From Carboxydothermus hydrogenoformans Z-2901 (GTDB lineage: Bacteria; Bacillota; Z-2901; Carboxydothermales; Carboxydothermaceae), in assembly GCF_000012865.1 (NCBI RefSeq), contig NC_007503.1, forward strand, positions 2,239,001 to 2,303,000: a stretch of DNA of 64,000 bases, read 5' to 3'. The notes beneath the pieces were generated by a model that was not told the origin of the DNA, did not search any database, and was given only the letters and a program-made list of their open reading frames with translations. Positions within the stretch are counted from its first letter, which is position 1; each line of letters starts with the position of its first letter. The translations under genes were made by a program, and so were the position numbers. Shown here one piece after another: positions 24,102-36,812 of this stretch.

Positions 24102-25118
24102 TCAATACTGATTATTTCTTTTGCTGAGCATGTCCCACATGGCTAAAGCTTTTCCTGTGCCAAGGGCAACACAGGATAAGGCATCAGGGGCTACAAAAGT
24201 AGGCAGGCCGGTTTCTTTGGCAATTAGCCGGTCAAGACCGTTTAATAACGAGCCACCGCCGGTCATAACAATGCCGCGGTTGACAATGTCAGCAGAAAGT
24301 TCCGGTGGAGTGCGCTCTAAGACTTCTTTAACGGCATTTACTACAGCAACTAAGGGCTCGGTTATTGCCTCGTGGATATTTAGGCTTGTTACTTCCACAT
24401 TTTTAGGAAGGCCGGTTAAGAGGTCGCGTCCGCGAATTTCCATTTTTTTAATTTCCGTTCCTTCGGGAAAGGCAGTACCAATTTCGATTTTTACTTCCTC
24501 CGCTGTTTTTTCCCCGATTAAAAGGTTAAACTCTTTTCTGATGTACTTGACGATGGCATCGTCAAACTTATCGCCGCCTACCCTTAAGGATTTGCTTACC
24601 ACAATACCTCCCAGGGATAACACGGCCACGTCGGTAGTCCCGCCGCCTATGTCCACCACCATTGAACCGTACGGCTCGGAAATATCAAGCCCCGCTCCCA
24701 AGGCTGCAGCGATGGTTTCCTCGATGACTTCCGCTTCCCGGGCGCCGGCCTGCTTGGCCGCTTGCTTTACCGCCCGTTTTTCTACGTCGGTGACCCCGGC
24801 GGGGATGCTGACCATAATCCGGGGTTTAAAGAAGAGAGGCCTACCGCCTAAGGCTTTGGTAATAAAGTAGCGAAGCATTTTTTCGGTGGTGTCGTAATCG
24901 GCGATAACCCCTTCTTTAAGAGGGCGGATAGCCACGATGTTCCCGGGAGTGCGACCGAGCATTTTTTTGGCTTCTTCGCCGACAGCGATGATCTGTCCCG
25001 TATCCCGGTTTACCGCCACCACCGAAGGCTCGCGTAAAACGATACCTTTACCTTTAACATATACAAGCACATTGGCAGTACCCAAGTCTACCCCGATATC
25101 GGTACTCCAGTTAAACAT
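24102..25118 (-). CDS. mbl: MreB-family cell-shape protein (Mbl)
   Basis: 338-residue actin-like ATPase that polymerises at the membrane and directs side-wall synthesis. Actin signatures are clear: phosphate-1 [14 protein letters not shown], connect-1 [11 protein letters not shown], phosphate-2 [19 protein letters not shown] and adenosine loop [15 protein letters not shown]. Length fits the family. The place directly downstream of spoIIID matches the Bacillus spoIIID-mbl order, so Mbl is preferred to MreB. ATG 25118 is preceded by GAAAGGGG. Confidence 0.92.
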   Translation of the reverse strand: MFNWSTDIGVDLGTANVLVYVKGKGIVLREPSVVAVNRDTGQIIAVGEEAKKMLGRTPGNIVAIRPLKEGVIADYDTTEKMLRYFITKALGGRPLFFKPRIMVSIPAGVTDVEKRAVKQAAKQAGAREAEVIEETIAAALGAGLDISEPYGSMVVDIGGGTTDVAVLSLGGIVVSKSLRVGGDKFDDAIVKYIRKEFNLLIGEKTAEEVKIEIGTAFPEGTEIKKMEIRGRDLLTGLPKNVEVTSLNIHEAITEPLVAVVNAVKEVLERTPPELSADIVNRGIVMTGGGSLLNGLDRLIAKETGLPTFVAPDALSCVALGTGKALAMWDMLSKRNNQY

Positions 25119-25278
25119 TTATATAAAACCCCTTTCGGTAGAATGGTCAATTTTTTATCATAAAAGCAACAGGAGTCGCAACGGCAAATCTGCTTGTCTA
25201 ATAATGAGCTAAAAAATAAGATTTTGTCAAATATTATTTTATTCTACCTCCAGGGGAAAAAATCCTGCAAATTTAGAG

Positions 25279-25533
25279 TTATTTGGCCATGTTTTTATAT
25301 TTTTTGCGGGTAGCCTCACCTCCCCGGATGTGCCGCTCCGCTTTGTTCTGTTCGAGAATTTTTTTTATTTCCCCGGCCAATTTTTTATCTAATGCAGGGA
25401 GGCGCTCGGTTAAGTCTTTATGGACGGTGCTTTTACTGACCCCAAAAACTTCGGCGGTTTTCCGGACCGTTGCTTTATTTTCTAAGACATAATAGGTAAG
25501 CTTTAAAACCCGCTTTAAAATGTATTCCTGCAT
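25279..25533 (-). CDS. spoIIID: Sporulation transcriptional regulator SpoIIID
   Basis: 84 residues. SpoIIID is a monomeric DNA-binding regulator of the mother-cell programme during sporulation. The helix-turn-helix is evident (TVRKTAEVFGVSKSTVHKDL) with a basic C-terminal helix (AERHIRGGEATRKKYK). ATG 25533 has GGGAGGTC five bases upstream; the eight extra upstream residues are unlikely. It strongly suggests a spore-former. mbl lies downstream with a 160-base gap. Confidence 0.95.
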   Translation of the reverse strand: MQEYILKRVLKLTYYVLENKATVRKTAEVFGVSKSTVHKDLTERLPALDKKLAGEIKKILEQNKAERHIRGGEATRKKYKNMAK

Positions 25534-25610
25534 TAAAAGACCTCCCGCGCATGGCATTGGTTAGTAAATACTATGCGGGGAGGTGGGGTTTTAGAAGTTT
25601 TCTTTTTGGC

Positions 25611-25940
25611 CTAAAGGTTTATGTTTTCAATCTTCTTAATTAAATCTGGAATATCTCTTTTAATTGTTTCCCAGATAATTTTTATACTTACCCCAAAATA
25701 CTCATGAACAAGCAAGTTTCTCATTCCAATCATCGATCTCCATGGTATCTCCGGATAAAGGGCTGTTATTTTTTCGGGTATTTTATTCGCTGCTTCCCCA
25801 ATTATTTCTAAATTTCTCACTACTGCATCAATGGTTTTACTGTCTAACATAAATTCATCATAAGTGATATTTTTTGTATAATCCAATATTTTTTTCGCTG
25901 ATTCTAAAATATCAGATAAATATAGCTTATAATCCCTCAA
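25611..25940 (-). CDS. hepT: HepT-type HEPN ribonuclease toxin
   Basis: 109 residues, DUF86/HepT type. The catalytic R-x4-H-x-Y motif is RNLLVHEYFGV (Arg74, His79, Tyr81). Other family parts are DAVVRNLEIIGEAANKIPEK and IPWRSMIGM. HepT toxins are neutralised when MntA adds AMP to the tyrosine of this motif. The apparent start is TTG 25940, with GGAGG nine bases before it, inside the end of mntA; a 14-base overlap suggests coupled translation. All key residues are present, so the pair looks functional. Confidence 0.88.
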   Translation of the reverse strand: MRDYKLYLSDILESAKKILDYTKNITYDEFMLDSKTIDAVVRNLEIIGEAANKIPEKITALYPEIPWRSMIGMRNLLVHEYFGVSIKIIWETIKRDIPDLIKKIENINL

Positions 25941-26226
25941 TGATAATGGCCTCCCGTAAAATATTTTCCATGATTACTGGCTTTATAGCATCAAAAGTTC
26001 CAAGGTCTACTTTCCTTTTAAAAAGTTCTTCGAGGGCGTTTTTTAATTCAACAAATTGAAAGATAGTAACTGGCTCATCGAAATCAATCAATAAATCAAT
26101 ATCACTGGTTTGACTTGCTTCATTCCGGACAAAAGAGCCAAAAAGTCCAATTTTAGATACATTATAGGTTTTTAGTAAATTTTTATTTTCTAAAAGCTTG
26201 TTTAGAATAAAGTTTTTATCTTCCAC
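25927..26226 (-). CDS. mntA: MntA-type nucleotidyltransferase antitoxin
   Basis: 99 residues. The minimal nucleotidyltransferase motif is intact: IGLFGSFVRNEASQTSDIDL then LIDFDEPVTIFQFVELKNAL, with the DxD pair and a later acidic residue in RKVDLGTFDA. MntA proteins AMPylate HepT and so act as antitoxins. It begins at GTG 26226 after AGGTGAT, and lies 25 bases downstream of a small VapB-like frame on the same strand. Confidence 0.88.
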   Translation of the reverse strand: MEDKNFILNKLLENKNLLKTYNVSKIGLFGSFVRNEASQTSDIDLLIDFDEPVTIFQFVELKNALEELFKRKVDLGTFDAIKPVIMENILREAIIIEGL

Positions 26227-26251
26227 AATTAATCACCTACTTACAAACATT

Positions 26252-26428
26252 TTATAAACCCAATTTTTTATATAAATCTTCAAGGCTTTCCGCTTTCATA
26301 ATCTTCCCATTTATAATGTCCTGGGAAACTTTTCGTTCCTCTTCTTGCCAAGTTTTACTCCAAAAGTATATTTGCGATTTAGAAATAAATTTTTTACTTT
26401 TAGATTTAACTTTTAAATTTCTTTTCAT
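26252..26428 (-). CDS. Small VapB-like protein upstream of mntA-hepT
   Basis: 58 residues: MKRNLKVKSKSKKFISKSQI, then YFWSKTWQEEERKVSQDIIN and GKIMKAESLEDLYKKLGL. The second half looks like the tail of VapB/AbrB antitoxins, where a W-x-x-E-x-E-A-x-E-DI-x-GR..S-EDL pattern binds a PIN toxin. The N-terminal DNA-binding half is replaced by a basic stretch. AAGGTGAT precedes the ATG. Co-directional with mntA-hepT (25-base gap), so it may be a third member or a remnant of the PIN locus further right. Confidence 0.55.
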   Translation of the reverse strand: MKRNLKVKSKSKKFISKSQIYFWSKTWQEEERKVSQDIINGKIMKAESLEDLYKKLGL

Positions 26429-26506
26429 AAAATCACCTTACTATAAATTTACCTTTTCTTAATTTTTAGTATATTTTTAAGCCGGTTTGATGTAAAGCCT
26501 GAAAAT

Positions 26507-26520
26507 GGTGGTCGGTGGTA
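26507..26520. repeat. GGT-patterned repeat B (half copy)
   Basis: GGTGGTCGGTGGTA, one arm only, matching the repeat family described at 38639. Confidence 0.4.
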
Positions 26521-26527
26521 AATCATT

Positions 26528-26944
26528 TTATAAAGCGCTTTCGATAAAATATTTAGGTGTTAAAATTTTAATATCTCTAAATTCCTTTAGTTCAAGTAAG
26601 TGCTGATCTCCGGTAACAATAAAATCAGCGTTAGCTGCTGTTGCACATTCTAAGACTTTGTTATCCGCTGGATCTTCTTTAATTACATTAATCGTTTCGA
26701 GAGGATAGATAAAAAGTACCCAGGGAAGTTCAATTAATTTTTGAATGATTAAAAGTTTTTTTTCCACACTACCCAGTATTTTAAATTTATCCCGGGTTAA
26801 GACTACCGAATATTCATTTATTAATTCTCGACTTACAGCAGGAATTATTTTTTGCATGATCCAGGCATCGAGGATTTTAGCGGGATAAGAATGTTTTTTT
26901 AATAATCCGGAAATAAAAACATTGGTATCTATTACTACTCGCAT
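26528..26944 (-). CDS. PIN-domain toxin (PIN_3 type)
   Basis: 138 residues: MRVVIDTNVFISGLLKKHSY opens the PIN fold, RELINEYSVVLTRDK holds the glutamate, and KEDPADNKVLECATAANADF plus IVTGDQHLLEL supply the later acids. This class is usually paired with Phd-like antitoxins, as here. ATG 26944 overlaps the antitoxin stop by 10 bases. RNase activity is inferred from intact acidic residues. Confidence 0.85.
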   Translation of the reverse strand: MRVVIDTNVFISGLLKKHSYPAKILDAWIMQKIIPAVSRELINEYSVVLTRDKFKILGSVEKKLLIIQKLIELPWVLFIYPLETINVIKEDPADNKVLECATAANADFIVTGDQHLLELKEFRDIKILTPKYFIESAL

Positions 26945-27213
26945 TTTCTCGCTTCCTCAATCTCTTTTAATATTTCATCGTCGGAGATTTCATAAGTTGC
27001 TGCTTTTTCCCTAACTTCCTCTATGAGATTTTTTAGTTCCAGCATTTTTAATTTTTCCTGGATTTTTTTAAATTGTTCATATTGCTTGTAACTTAATATT
27101 ACTCCTTTAGGATTGGAACGGTAGGTTATGATAAAAACTTCACCTTTATCAACTTCTTCTAAATATTCTCCTAAACGGGGTCTAAGTTGATCAACCCCAA
27201 TTATTTTTTCCAT
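26935..27213 (-). CDS. Phd/YefM-type antitoxin for the PIN toxin
   Basis: 92 residues: MEKIIGVDQLRPRLGEYLEE, then VDKGEVFIITYRSNPKGVIL and SYKQYEQFKKIQEKL is a Phd/YefM fold; the C-terminal tail is acidic (SDDEILKEIEEARKCE) and should bind the toxin. ATG 27213 is preceded by GAGGTGAGTGG; an in-frame upstream ATG at 27240 is not supported. It forms an operon with the PIN gene that overlaps its end. Confidence 0.85.
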   Translation of the reverse strand: MEKIIGVDQLRPRLGEYLEEVDKGEVFIITYRSNPKGVILSYKQYEQFKKIQEKLKMLELKNLIEEVREKAATYEISDDEILKEIEEARKCE

Positions 27214-27310
27214 TCCACTCACCTCACCTAAGGTATACATTAATCTTAAAATATATGTTTAGCTAATTATAACTTATTTTTTTAGAAAGTTCAAGGTTAA
27301 TGGGGTTTTA

Positions 27311-27510
27311 GTATAGCCGGCTCCTGCCGGCGTAATGTTTCTGTAGGGTCGACTCCCGTCGACAAAATATTTGCGCACAGGAGCCCGCCCTACATAAAAA
27401 AGGCAGCAGGAGCTGCCTTAACGGTGGTAAGTGGTAAGTCGTATGTCGTTGGTAAAAAAGTATGGTCGGTTTTGGCCTACCACAACATAAAGCGGGCTGA
27501 AGCCCGCACA
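27311..27510. repeat. Cluster of short palindromes (REP-like)
   Basis: At least five 6-base-arm hairpins in 200 bases: GCCGGCTCCTGCCGGC (27316-), GTCGACTCCCGTCGAC (27348-), a GTAGGGCGGGCTCC-type palindrome on the other strand (27373-), GGCAGCAGGAGCTGCC (27403-) and GCGGGCTGAAGCCCGC (27492-). Stem bases differ but loops TCCT/TCCC/TCCG are conserved. There is no coding frame here with any support. Confidence 0.65.
27423..27480. repeat. GGT-patterned palindromic repeat C
   Basis: GGTGGTAAGTGGTAAGTCGT, then ATGTCGTTGGTA, and an opposing CCTACCAC arm near 27476. Confidence 0.55.
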
Positions 27511-28461
27511 CTACTTATATTGCACAACTTTTGTCCCGGGGTAGTAGTGGCTTAAAATTTCCCGATAGTTTTTGCCCTTATCCGCCAGAGCCGCCGCTCC
27601 CCGCTGGCAGAGGCCGACCCCGTGGCCATAGCCCCGGGTGGTGAAAATGATTTTATCGCCCCGGGTGCTTACGGTCATGATGGTTGATTTCAAACCCAAA
27701 CGGTAGCGAATTTCTTCGGCTAAGAAAATACGGCTGCCAAGTTTAATCTTCTTCACCCGGCCGGTGCCGGTTCGTTCGCTGATTTTAACAGGCTTTGTAC
27801 CGGTAGATACGGCCAGGGCCTTAAGGTCGGTTCCCAAAACTTTATCGATATAAGAAATTTTAAAAGTTTTAGTTTCCACCGGATAGTCGTTTTCCAGACA
27901 CGTTACCGATTTTAAATAAGGAACATCGTAACCCCAGACATCTTTGGCCGCTTCCGTCTTTTGACCGCCGCAGGAAGCGTGGTAAACCGGATCAATTAGC
28001 TCACCGTTATATACCAGCACTTTACCCTTGGTAGAGTTGACCGCCCACTTAACGCGGGATAAATAATAGTAGTATTTTACCCCCCAGCGCTTTCTCAGCT
28101 CTTCCCCGGAAAGGTAAGCCTGGCTGTGGGTCGGATCGGTACACAGGTCCGCCCCGGGATGGTATCCTCTGGTGTTTTGCGGAGACAAAATCCGCTTCAA
28201 GGTATAAGTTCGTGCCGCTATGGCCTGGGCTTTTAAGGCTTCCAGTGGATAATTTGGCGGCATTTCGCCGGCAACAACCCCCACCAGATATTCTTCCAGT
28301 TCCACCGTCTCGATCTTATCGGTTTGGTGGTTGTACAGCTTTAAGGTTATCCCTTTTTCCGGCTGAATTTTAACCGGCTTCTCCTCTTCCTTCTCCTGCT
28401 TTACCGTATAAGCTGTCCACGCTACCAGCAGGATTAGTATCGCAATTGCAATTTTTTTCAT
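27511..28461 (-). CDS. spoIID: Stage II sporulation protein D
   Basis: 316 residues. SpoIID is a membrane-anchored lytic transglycosylase needed for engulfment during sporulation. The N-terminus holds one membrane helix (IAIAILILLVAWTAYTV). The SpoIID domain has the catalytic Glu66 in VVAGEMPPNYPLEALKAQAI, the cysteine/histidine segments YHASCGGQKTE and VTCLEND, and the end motif YGHGVGLCQRGA. I chose ATG 28461 (GGGTGAG upstream) over the longer frame at 28482. It lies downstream of murA on the same strand, as in Bacillus. Confidence 0.93.
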   Translation of the reverse strand: MKKIAIAILILLVAWTAYTVKQEKEEEKPVKIQPEKGITLKLYNHQTDKIETVELEEYLVGVVAGEMPPNYPLEALKAQAIAARTYTLKRILSPQNTRGYHPGADLCTDPTHSQAYLSGEELRKRWGVKYYYYLSRVKWAVNSTKGKVLVYNGELIDPVYHASCGGQKTEAAKDVWGYDVPYLKSVTCLENDYPVETKTFKISYIDKVLGTDLKALAVSTGTKPVKISERTGTGRVKKIKLGSRIFLAEEIRYRLGLKSTIMTVSTRGDKIIFTTRGYGHGVGLCQRGAAALADKGKNYREILSHYYPGTKVVQYK

Positions 28462-28524
28462 AATACTCACCCAATTTGGCATATTTTTATTAATAGTGTA
28501 TACGCCAGCGGGTGAGTTTATACA

Positions 28525-28556
28525 TCGGTCGTCAGTCGTAAGTGATAAGTGGTCGG
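28525..28556. repeat. GGT-patterned repeat D (single arm)
   Basis: TCGGTCGTCAGTCGTAAGTG then ATAAGTGGTCGG; sits between spoIID and the murA terminator. Confidence 0.5.
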
Positions 28557-28567
28557 AAAAAATATAT

Positions 28568-28595
28568 CGCCGGTACCTTTAAGTACCGGCGTTTC
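28568..28595 (-). terminator. murA terminator
   Basis: CGCCGGTAC pairs with GTACCGGCG around CTTTAA, next to the murA stop; an A-run on the plus strand gives T's on the transcript. Confidence 0.75.
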
Positions 28596-29855
28596 TTAAT
28601 CGCTTACTCGTTCTATTTTCGCGCCCAACCCCCGGAGCTTTTCTTCAAACCGCTCATAACCCCGGTCGATATGGAAGATATGGCCTACTTCGGTGACTCC
28701 ATCGGCAACAAGGCCGGCTATAACCAGAGCGGCTCCGGCGCGTAAGTCGGTAGCCTTGACCCGGGCGCCGGTCAGGCTTTCTACCCCTTCAATAAAGGCG
28801 GACCGACCTTCGATGCGGATTTTTGCCCCCATACGGTTTAATTCGGTAACATGCATAAAGCGGTTTTCAAAGACCGTTTCGGTTACCACGGATATTCCCG
28901 GCACAGTAGCTAAAAGAGCCATCATCTGGGCCTGTAAATCGGTAGGAAAGCCGGGATAAGGCAGGGTTTTTATATCAAGAGGTTTTAATTTTCCGTTACT
29001 TCTTACCAGCAGGGCGTTTTGGTCTTCATCTTCAATAACTTCAGCCCCGGCTTCAATGAGCTTGGCAATGAGCGGGGTTAAGTGGTCGGTAATAACGTTT
29101 TCTACGATCACCTCTCCCTGAGTGGCCACCGCCCCGATCATGAACGTTCCGGCTTCAATGCGGTCTGGAATTACGGTGTGGTTAACGCCATCTAAATCCT
29201 TTACACCGGTAATCCGGATGACTTTGGTTCCCGCACCCTTGATTTTGGCTCCCATGTTGTTTAAAAAGTTGGCCAAATCCACTATTTCCGGCTCTTCAGC
29301 AGCGTTTTCAATAATGGTTTGCCCTTCCGCCAAAACTGCGGCCATCATAATGTTTTCGGTAGCTCCCACCGAGGGAAAGTCGAGATAAACGGTAGTTCCC
29401 TTTAACCTGGGTGCGGTAGCTTCGATGAAGCCATGTCCCATTTCTATTTTAGCTCCCAAAGCTTCAAAACCTTTCAAATGCAGGTCTATGGGCCGAGCGC
29501 CAATGGCACATCCTCCCGGCAGGCTTATCCGGGCCCGTCCGGTTCGGGCTAAGAGCGGTCCCATAACTAAAAAAGACGCCCGCATTTTACGCACCTGCTC
29601 GTAAGGTGCTTCTGCCGACGTTATTTCCGGAGTATGTAAAACCACTTCTCCCTCGGAAAAAGTAACTTTCGCCCCCAATGCTTTTAAGACCTCAAGCATC
29701 GTATAAATATCGGTAAGTTCCGGAACTTCGGTAAGGCGAACGGTACCGCCGGTTAAAAGGGCTCCTGCTAAAATGGGCAATGCTGCATTTTTGGCGCCGC
29801 TTATTTTTACCCGTCCCGTAAGTCGCTGCTTTCCTTCTATGACAAACTTTTCCAT
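28596..29855 (-). CDS. murA: UDP-N-acetylglucosamine 1-carboxyvinyltransferase
   Basis: 419 residues. MurA adds enolpyruvate from PEP to UDP-GlcNAc, the first committed step of peptidoglycan synthesis. The inside-out EPSP-synthase-like fold is complete, with [19 protein letters not shown], the catalytic Cys116 in [17 protein letters not shown], and [17 protein letters not shown]. The Cys (not Asp) means sensitivity to fosfomycin is expected. It lies between a secreted hypothetical and spoIID in the conserved atp-murA-spoIID order. Confidence 0.96.
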   Translation of the reverse strand: MEKFVIEGKQRLTGRVKISGAKNAALPILAGALLTGGTVRLTEVPELTDIYTMLEVLKALGAKVTFSEGEVVLHTPEITSAEAPYEQVRKMRASFLVMGPLLARTGRARISLPGGCAIGARPIDLHLKGFEALGAKIEMGHGFIEATAPRLKGTTVYLDFPSVGATENIMMAAVLAEGQTIIENAAEEPEIVDLANFLNNMGAKIKGAGTKVIRITGVKDLDGVNHTVIPDRIEAGTFMIGAVATQGEVIVENVITDHLTPLIAKLIEAGAEVIEDEDQNALLVRSNGKLKPLDIKTLPYPGFPTDLQAQMMALLATVPGISVVTETVFENRFMHVTELNRMGAKIRIEGRSAFIEGVESLTGARVKATDLRAGAALVIAGLVADGVTEVGHIFHIDRGYERFEEKLRGLGAKIERVSD

Positions 29856-29869
29856 CTCTTTCCTCCTGC

Positions 29870-30448
29870 TTAATAGTTACCAAGCCACACGGGAATGCCC
29901 AGTTTAACCCCCGCACCCCCCGGCTTACTGGTAATGATAAGCTGATAGTTCACTTTTTCTCCCTTTATCATTATACCGGTATTTAGGGCCGGCGTATAGC
30001 CCAAAACCACAGTATTTTCGCCATTTTTTTCGATTTTTTTCACCGTACCCCCGACTATTTTTTCCGGGTTCCTGCCGGTATAGGTAAACTCTAACAGGTA
30101 ATAGCGTAGCCCCCGTTCTTCGGGTAAAAAAAGGTCCGGCCCGGCAATTAGACGTTCGTACCGGTTTTCCTCCGGCTCATACAATACCCAGTACTTTCTC
30201 CCTTCAGCAAAACACTCGGTTCCGAGGTCGGCAAAAGTAAAGTTATCATTCAACAGGTAAGCGAGCTTTTTTAAATCATCTTCGGGCCTTTTATTTATTT
30301 TACGGCCAAAAATAATTTTTAATTCCGGATTCTTCACCTCCGGTTTACCCATGATTTTCTGACAGAGTACGTACTCCGGATAAGAACCGGTGGAAATAAA
30401 ACTTACCGCCAGTACCGCCAGCAAAAAAGCCGAAAGGATTTTTTTCAT
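29870..30448 (-). CDS. Secreted protein of unknown function
   Basis: 192 residues starting [20 protein letters not shown], a Sec signal peptide, then a soluble domain with [40 protein letters not shown] and a C-terminal beta-rich part ([20 protein letters not shown]). I do not recognise the family. It occupies the position that ywmB has in Bacillus (between atpC and murA) but I see no clear YwmB signature. ATG 30448 is chosen for the signal peptide and GGAGGGATACC upstream; an in-frame start at 30478 is less likely. Confidence 0.6.
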   Translation of the reverse strand: MKKILSAFLLAVLAVSFISTGSYPEYVLCQKIMGKPEVKNPELKIIFGRKINKRPEDDLKKLAYLLNDNFTFADLGTECFAEGRKYWVLYEPEENRYERLIAGPDLFLPEERGLRYYLLEFTYTGRNPEKIVGGTVKKIEKNGENTVVLGYTPALNTGIMIKGEKVNYQLIITSKPGGAGVKLGIPVWLGNY

Positions 30449-30489
30449 CGGTATCCCTCCGGCTAATAGTTTTGCCAAAATTAAGTAAC

Positions 30490-30520
30490 AATAAAAAAGC
30501 GCACCTTTTTTGGTGCGCTC
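30490..30520 (-). terminator. Terminator of the atp operon
   Basis: GCGCACC (30499-30505) and GGTGCGC (30512-30518) pair just after the atpC stop; TTTTTT follows on the minus strand. Confidence 0.85.
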
Positions 30521-30522
30521 TT

Positions 30523-30927
30523 TTACATTTTTCCCGCTGCTTTGAGGCGGTTTAATGCCCGGCGCATGGCCAGTTCCGCCCGGAGCACGTCTATATCGGG
30601 CGTGCGTCTGGCAAGACGCTCCCGGGCCCGCTCTAAAGCTCTCTGGGCCCGCTCCACATCGATCTCCTCACCCCGCTCGGCGGCATTGGCCAGAACCACT
30701 ACCTTGTTGCCCTTTACCTCCAAAAAGCCGCCGGAAAGGGCAATTTTTTCCGTTTTCCCCTCCACCGTATAGCGTAAAATTCCGATATCAAGGGAAGTAA
30801 TTAATGGAGCGTGAAAGGGTAAAATACCAATCTCCCCTTCCACGCCGGGAGCAACCACGAAATCCACGTGTTCGTTCGCCACTACCCGCTCGGGGGTGAC
30901 TACCTCAAGCTTGATTTTATCCGCCAT
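30523..30927 (-). CDS. atpC: ATP synthase epsilon subunit
   Basis: 134 residues. Central-stalk subunit that couples rotation and inhibits ATP hydrolysis. The N-terminal beta-barrel (VVTPERVVANEHVDFVVAPG then EGEIGILPFHAPLITSLDIG) and C-terminal helical hairpin (VERAQRALERARERLAR) are complete. It follows atpD with a 2-base gap and ends the operon at a terminator. The C-terminal helices are arginine-rich, as common in thermophiles. Confidence 0.95.
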   Translation of the reverse strand: MADKIKLEVVTPERVVANEHVDFVVAPGVEGEIGILPFHAPLITSLDIGILRYTVEGKTEKIALSGGFLEVKGNKVVVLANAAERGEEIDVERAQRALERARERLARRTPDIDVLRAELAMRRALNRLKAAGKM

Positions 30928-30929
30928 AT

Positions 30930-33217
<2,288 letters not shown>

Positions 33218-33236
33218 TTTTTCTCACCACCTTCTC

Positions 33237-34748
<1,512 letters not shown>

Positions 34749-34770
34749 TTATCACCTCGCAGTTTTAACC

Positions 34771-35304
34771 TTAACCGTAAATACTACGCTTTAAACGGTA
34801 AAGCTGGTTTTTAATACTGCCGTCATAAACTTTATTACCAACCCGCACCACAATCCCGCCAATTAAATCGGGATTGGTACGGACCTTCATGGTCACTTTC
34901 TTTCCTGTTAACCGGGAAAGCTTTTCTTTTATTAAATCGGAAAGGTCACCTTTTAATTCCCGGGCGGATTCAACTTCTACCAGCATTTCTCCCCGCTCTT
35001 CCCGGAGTTTTTCAGCAAAAAGAGCAATAATTTCCGGAAGATATACTTCCCGCCGTTTATCCACCAAGAGCTTTAAAAAGCTTTTGGTAATGGGATTAAA
35101 ATCGGGAAAAAGCTTTTCCAGAAGCTCTTTTTTGGCGGCAGGAATCAGTACCGGGTTGTCCAGAACCTTTTTTACATCCGGTGTTTCCTGAATAGCTTTT
35201 TCCAGAACTTCGAAGTCGTGGGATATACTGTCAATAGCTCCTTTTTCCCGGGCCAGTTCAAAAAGGGCGGACGCATATCTTTTAGCCACAGCCAAAGATT
35301 TCAT
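34771..35304 (-). CDS. atpH: ATP synthase delta subunit
   Basis: 177 residues. Peripheral-stalk connector between F1 and the b subunit. Typical start LAVAKRYASALFELAREKGA and end KVRTNPDLIGGIVVRVGNKV then YDGSIKNQLYRLK. Its ATG shares bases with the atpF stop (TAATG), so the two are translationally coupled. Confidence 0.95.
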   Translation of the reverse strand: MKSLAVAKRYASALFELAREKGAIDSISHDFEVLEKAIQETPDVKKVLDNPVLIPAAKKELLEKLFPDFNPITKSFLKLLVDKRREVYLPEIIALFAEKLREERGEMLVEVESARELKGDLSDLIKEKLSRLTGKKVTMKVRTNPDLIGGIVVRVGNKVYDGSIKNQLYRLKRSIYG

Positions 35305-35783
35305 TACATTTTCACCTCATTTAAGAACTCGTCCACCAGCTTTTGATGGTCTTCTAAGGTAACCGCCCGGTTTAAAATTTTGCCCGCGGCCAGTACTGCC
35401 AGATTGCCGATTTCCTGGCGAAGCTCTCGAAGAGCCTTTTCTTTTTCCTGGGCAATGGTAGCCTTGGCATCCGCAAGCAAAGACTGCGCTTCCCGCTGGG
35501 CCGTAGCGATAATTTCTTCTTTTTCCGCCTGCGCGGTTTTCTGGGCTTTGGCAATAATTTCCCTTGCCTCTTCCCGGGCTTTGGCGATCATGCCGTCGTA
35601 TTCGGCTTTGATCCTTTCCGCCTCTTCCTGAGCTTTGGCGGCTTTTTCTAACGATTCTTCAATGGATTTTTTCCGGTCTTCTATGGTTTTCAGGACCGGT
35701 TTATATAAAAGGATTTTCAGTATGAACAAAAGGACAAAAAAGTTAATAAGCGTCCAAATAAAATCAGACCAATCAAAATGCAC
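35304..35783 (-). CDS. atpF: ATP synthase b subunit
   Basis: 159 residues. One N-terminal membrane helix (FIWTLINFFVLLFILKILLY) followed by a long alanine/glutamate/lysine-rich coiled coil that forms the peripheral stalk. It overlaps the atpH start by one base. A 55-base spacer with a hairpin separates it from atpE. Confidence 0.95.
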   Translation of the reverse strand: MHFDWSDFIWTLINFFVLLFILKILLYKPVLKTIEDRKKSIEESLEKAAKAQEEAERIKAEYDGMIAKAREEAREIIAKAQKTAQAEKEEIIATAQREAQSLLADAKATIAQEKEKALRELRQEIGNLAVLAAGKILNRAVTLEDHQKLVDEFLNEVKM

Positions 35784-35809
35784 TCATAAGTCCTCCCTTC
35801 AAACGGGAT

Positions 35810-35838
35810 AAAACCGCACCGCGAAAAACAGTGCGGTC
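35810..35838 (-). promoter_or_regulatory. Intercistronic hairpin between atpE and atpF
   Basis: ACCGCAC (35813-35819) and GTGCGGT (35831-35837) pair directly after the atpE stop, with TTTT on the transcript. It could partly terminate or protect the 3' end of the upstream atpB-atpE message and so raise c-subunit output. Confidence 0.5.
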
Positions 35839-36099
<261 letters not shown>

Positions 36100-36126
36100 T
36101 TAAAAATGATTAGAAACTTAAAAATA

Positions 36127-36810
36127 TTAATGATGCTCATCGTGCACGGCTTCGCCGATATACGAACTGGTTAAAAGGGTAAACACCACCGCCTGAATGG
36201 CGCCGGTTAAAACCCCTAAAAGGTTAAATACCACCGGAATTAACATGGGCACCAGACCCATAAAAGTACCTACCACCAGCTCGTGGCCGTAAATGTTTCC
36301 GTACAACCGCATGGAAAGGCTCAAAGGCCGCACCAGCTGCTCCAAAATATTCAAGGGCAGCATAAAGATAAACGGTGAGATGAAGTGTTTAAAGTAGCCC
36401 AGCCCTTTTTCGGCAATGCCGAAAAACTGGGTCGCAAAAAACACAATGATCGCCAAAGCAGCGGTAACACTAATGGTTGAGGTCGGCGGAACGTACGGTC
36501 CTTCATGGCCGGCAAAAGGCAGTAAGCCTATATAGTTGGAAATTAAAATGAATAAGAAGAAAGTCGCAATAAAGGGAAAATATTTCGGTGCTTTTTTCTC
36601 ACCGACAATACCACCGATAAAGTTATAAAGTCCTTCCACAACCATCTCCAAAACATTTTGGAGCCCCCGGGGTACCCGTTCCATTTTTCTTGTCCCAAGG
36701 TAGGAAAGGATCGCCAGGAAAAGGATAATCCCCCAGGAAGTTTTAACATAAAGACTTGGATGCAAAAGGCCTTCTAAAATCCCGGTACTTTCCGCCATGC
36801 TCCCGAACAC
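36127..36810 (-). CDS. atpB: ATP synthase a subunit
   Basis: 227 residues with five to six membrane helices. It holds the half-channels; the essential arginine is in EQLVRPLSLSMRLYGNIYGH and the C-terminal helix reads IPVVFNLLGVLTGAIQAVVF. The likely start is GTG 36810, six bases after GGAGGTGAG; an ATG at 36798 sits too close to a site. It is two bases downstream of the atpI stop. Confidence 0.95.
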   Translation of the reverse strand: MFGSMAESTGILEGLLHPSLYVKTSWGIILFLAILSYLGTRKMERVPRGLQNVLEMVVEGLYNFIGGIVGEKKAPKYFPFIATFFLFILISNYIGLLPFAGHEGPYVPPTSTISVTAALAIIVFFATQFFGIAEKGLGYFKHFISPFIFMLPLNILEQLVRPLSLSMRLYGNIYGHELVVGTFMGLVPMLIPVVFNLLGVLTGAIQAVVFTLLTSSYIGEAVHDEHH

Positions 36811-36812
36811 AA

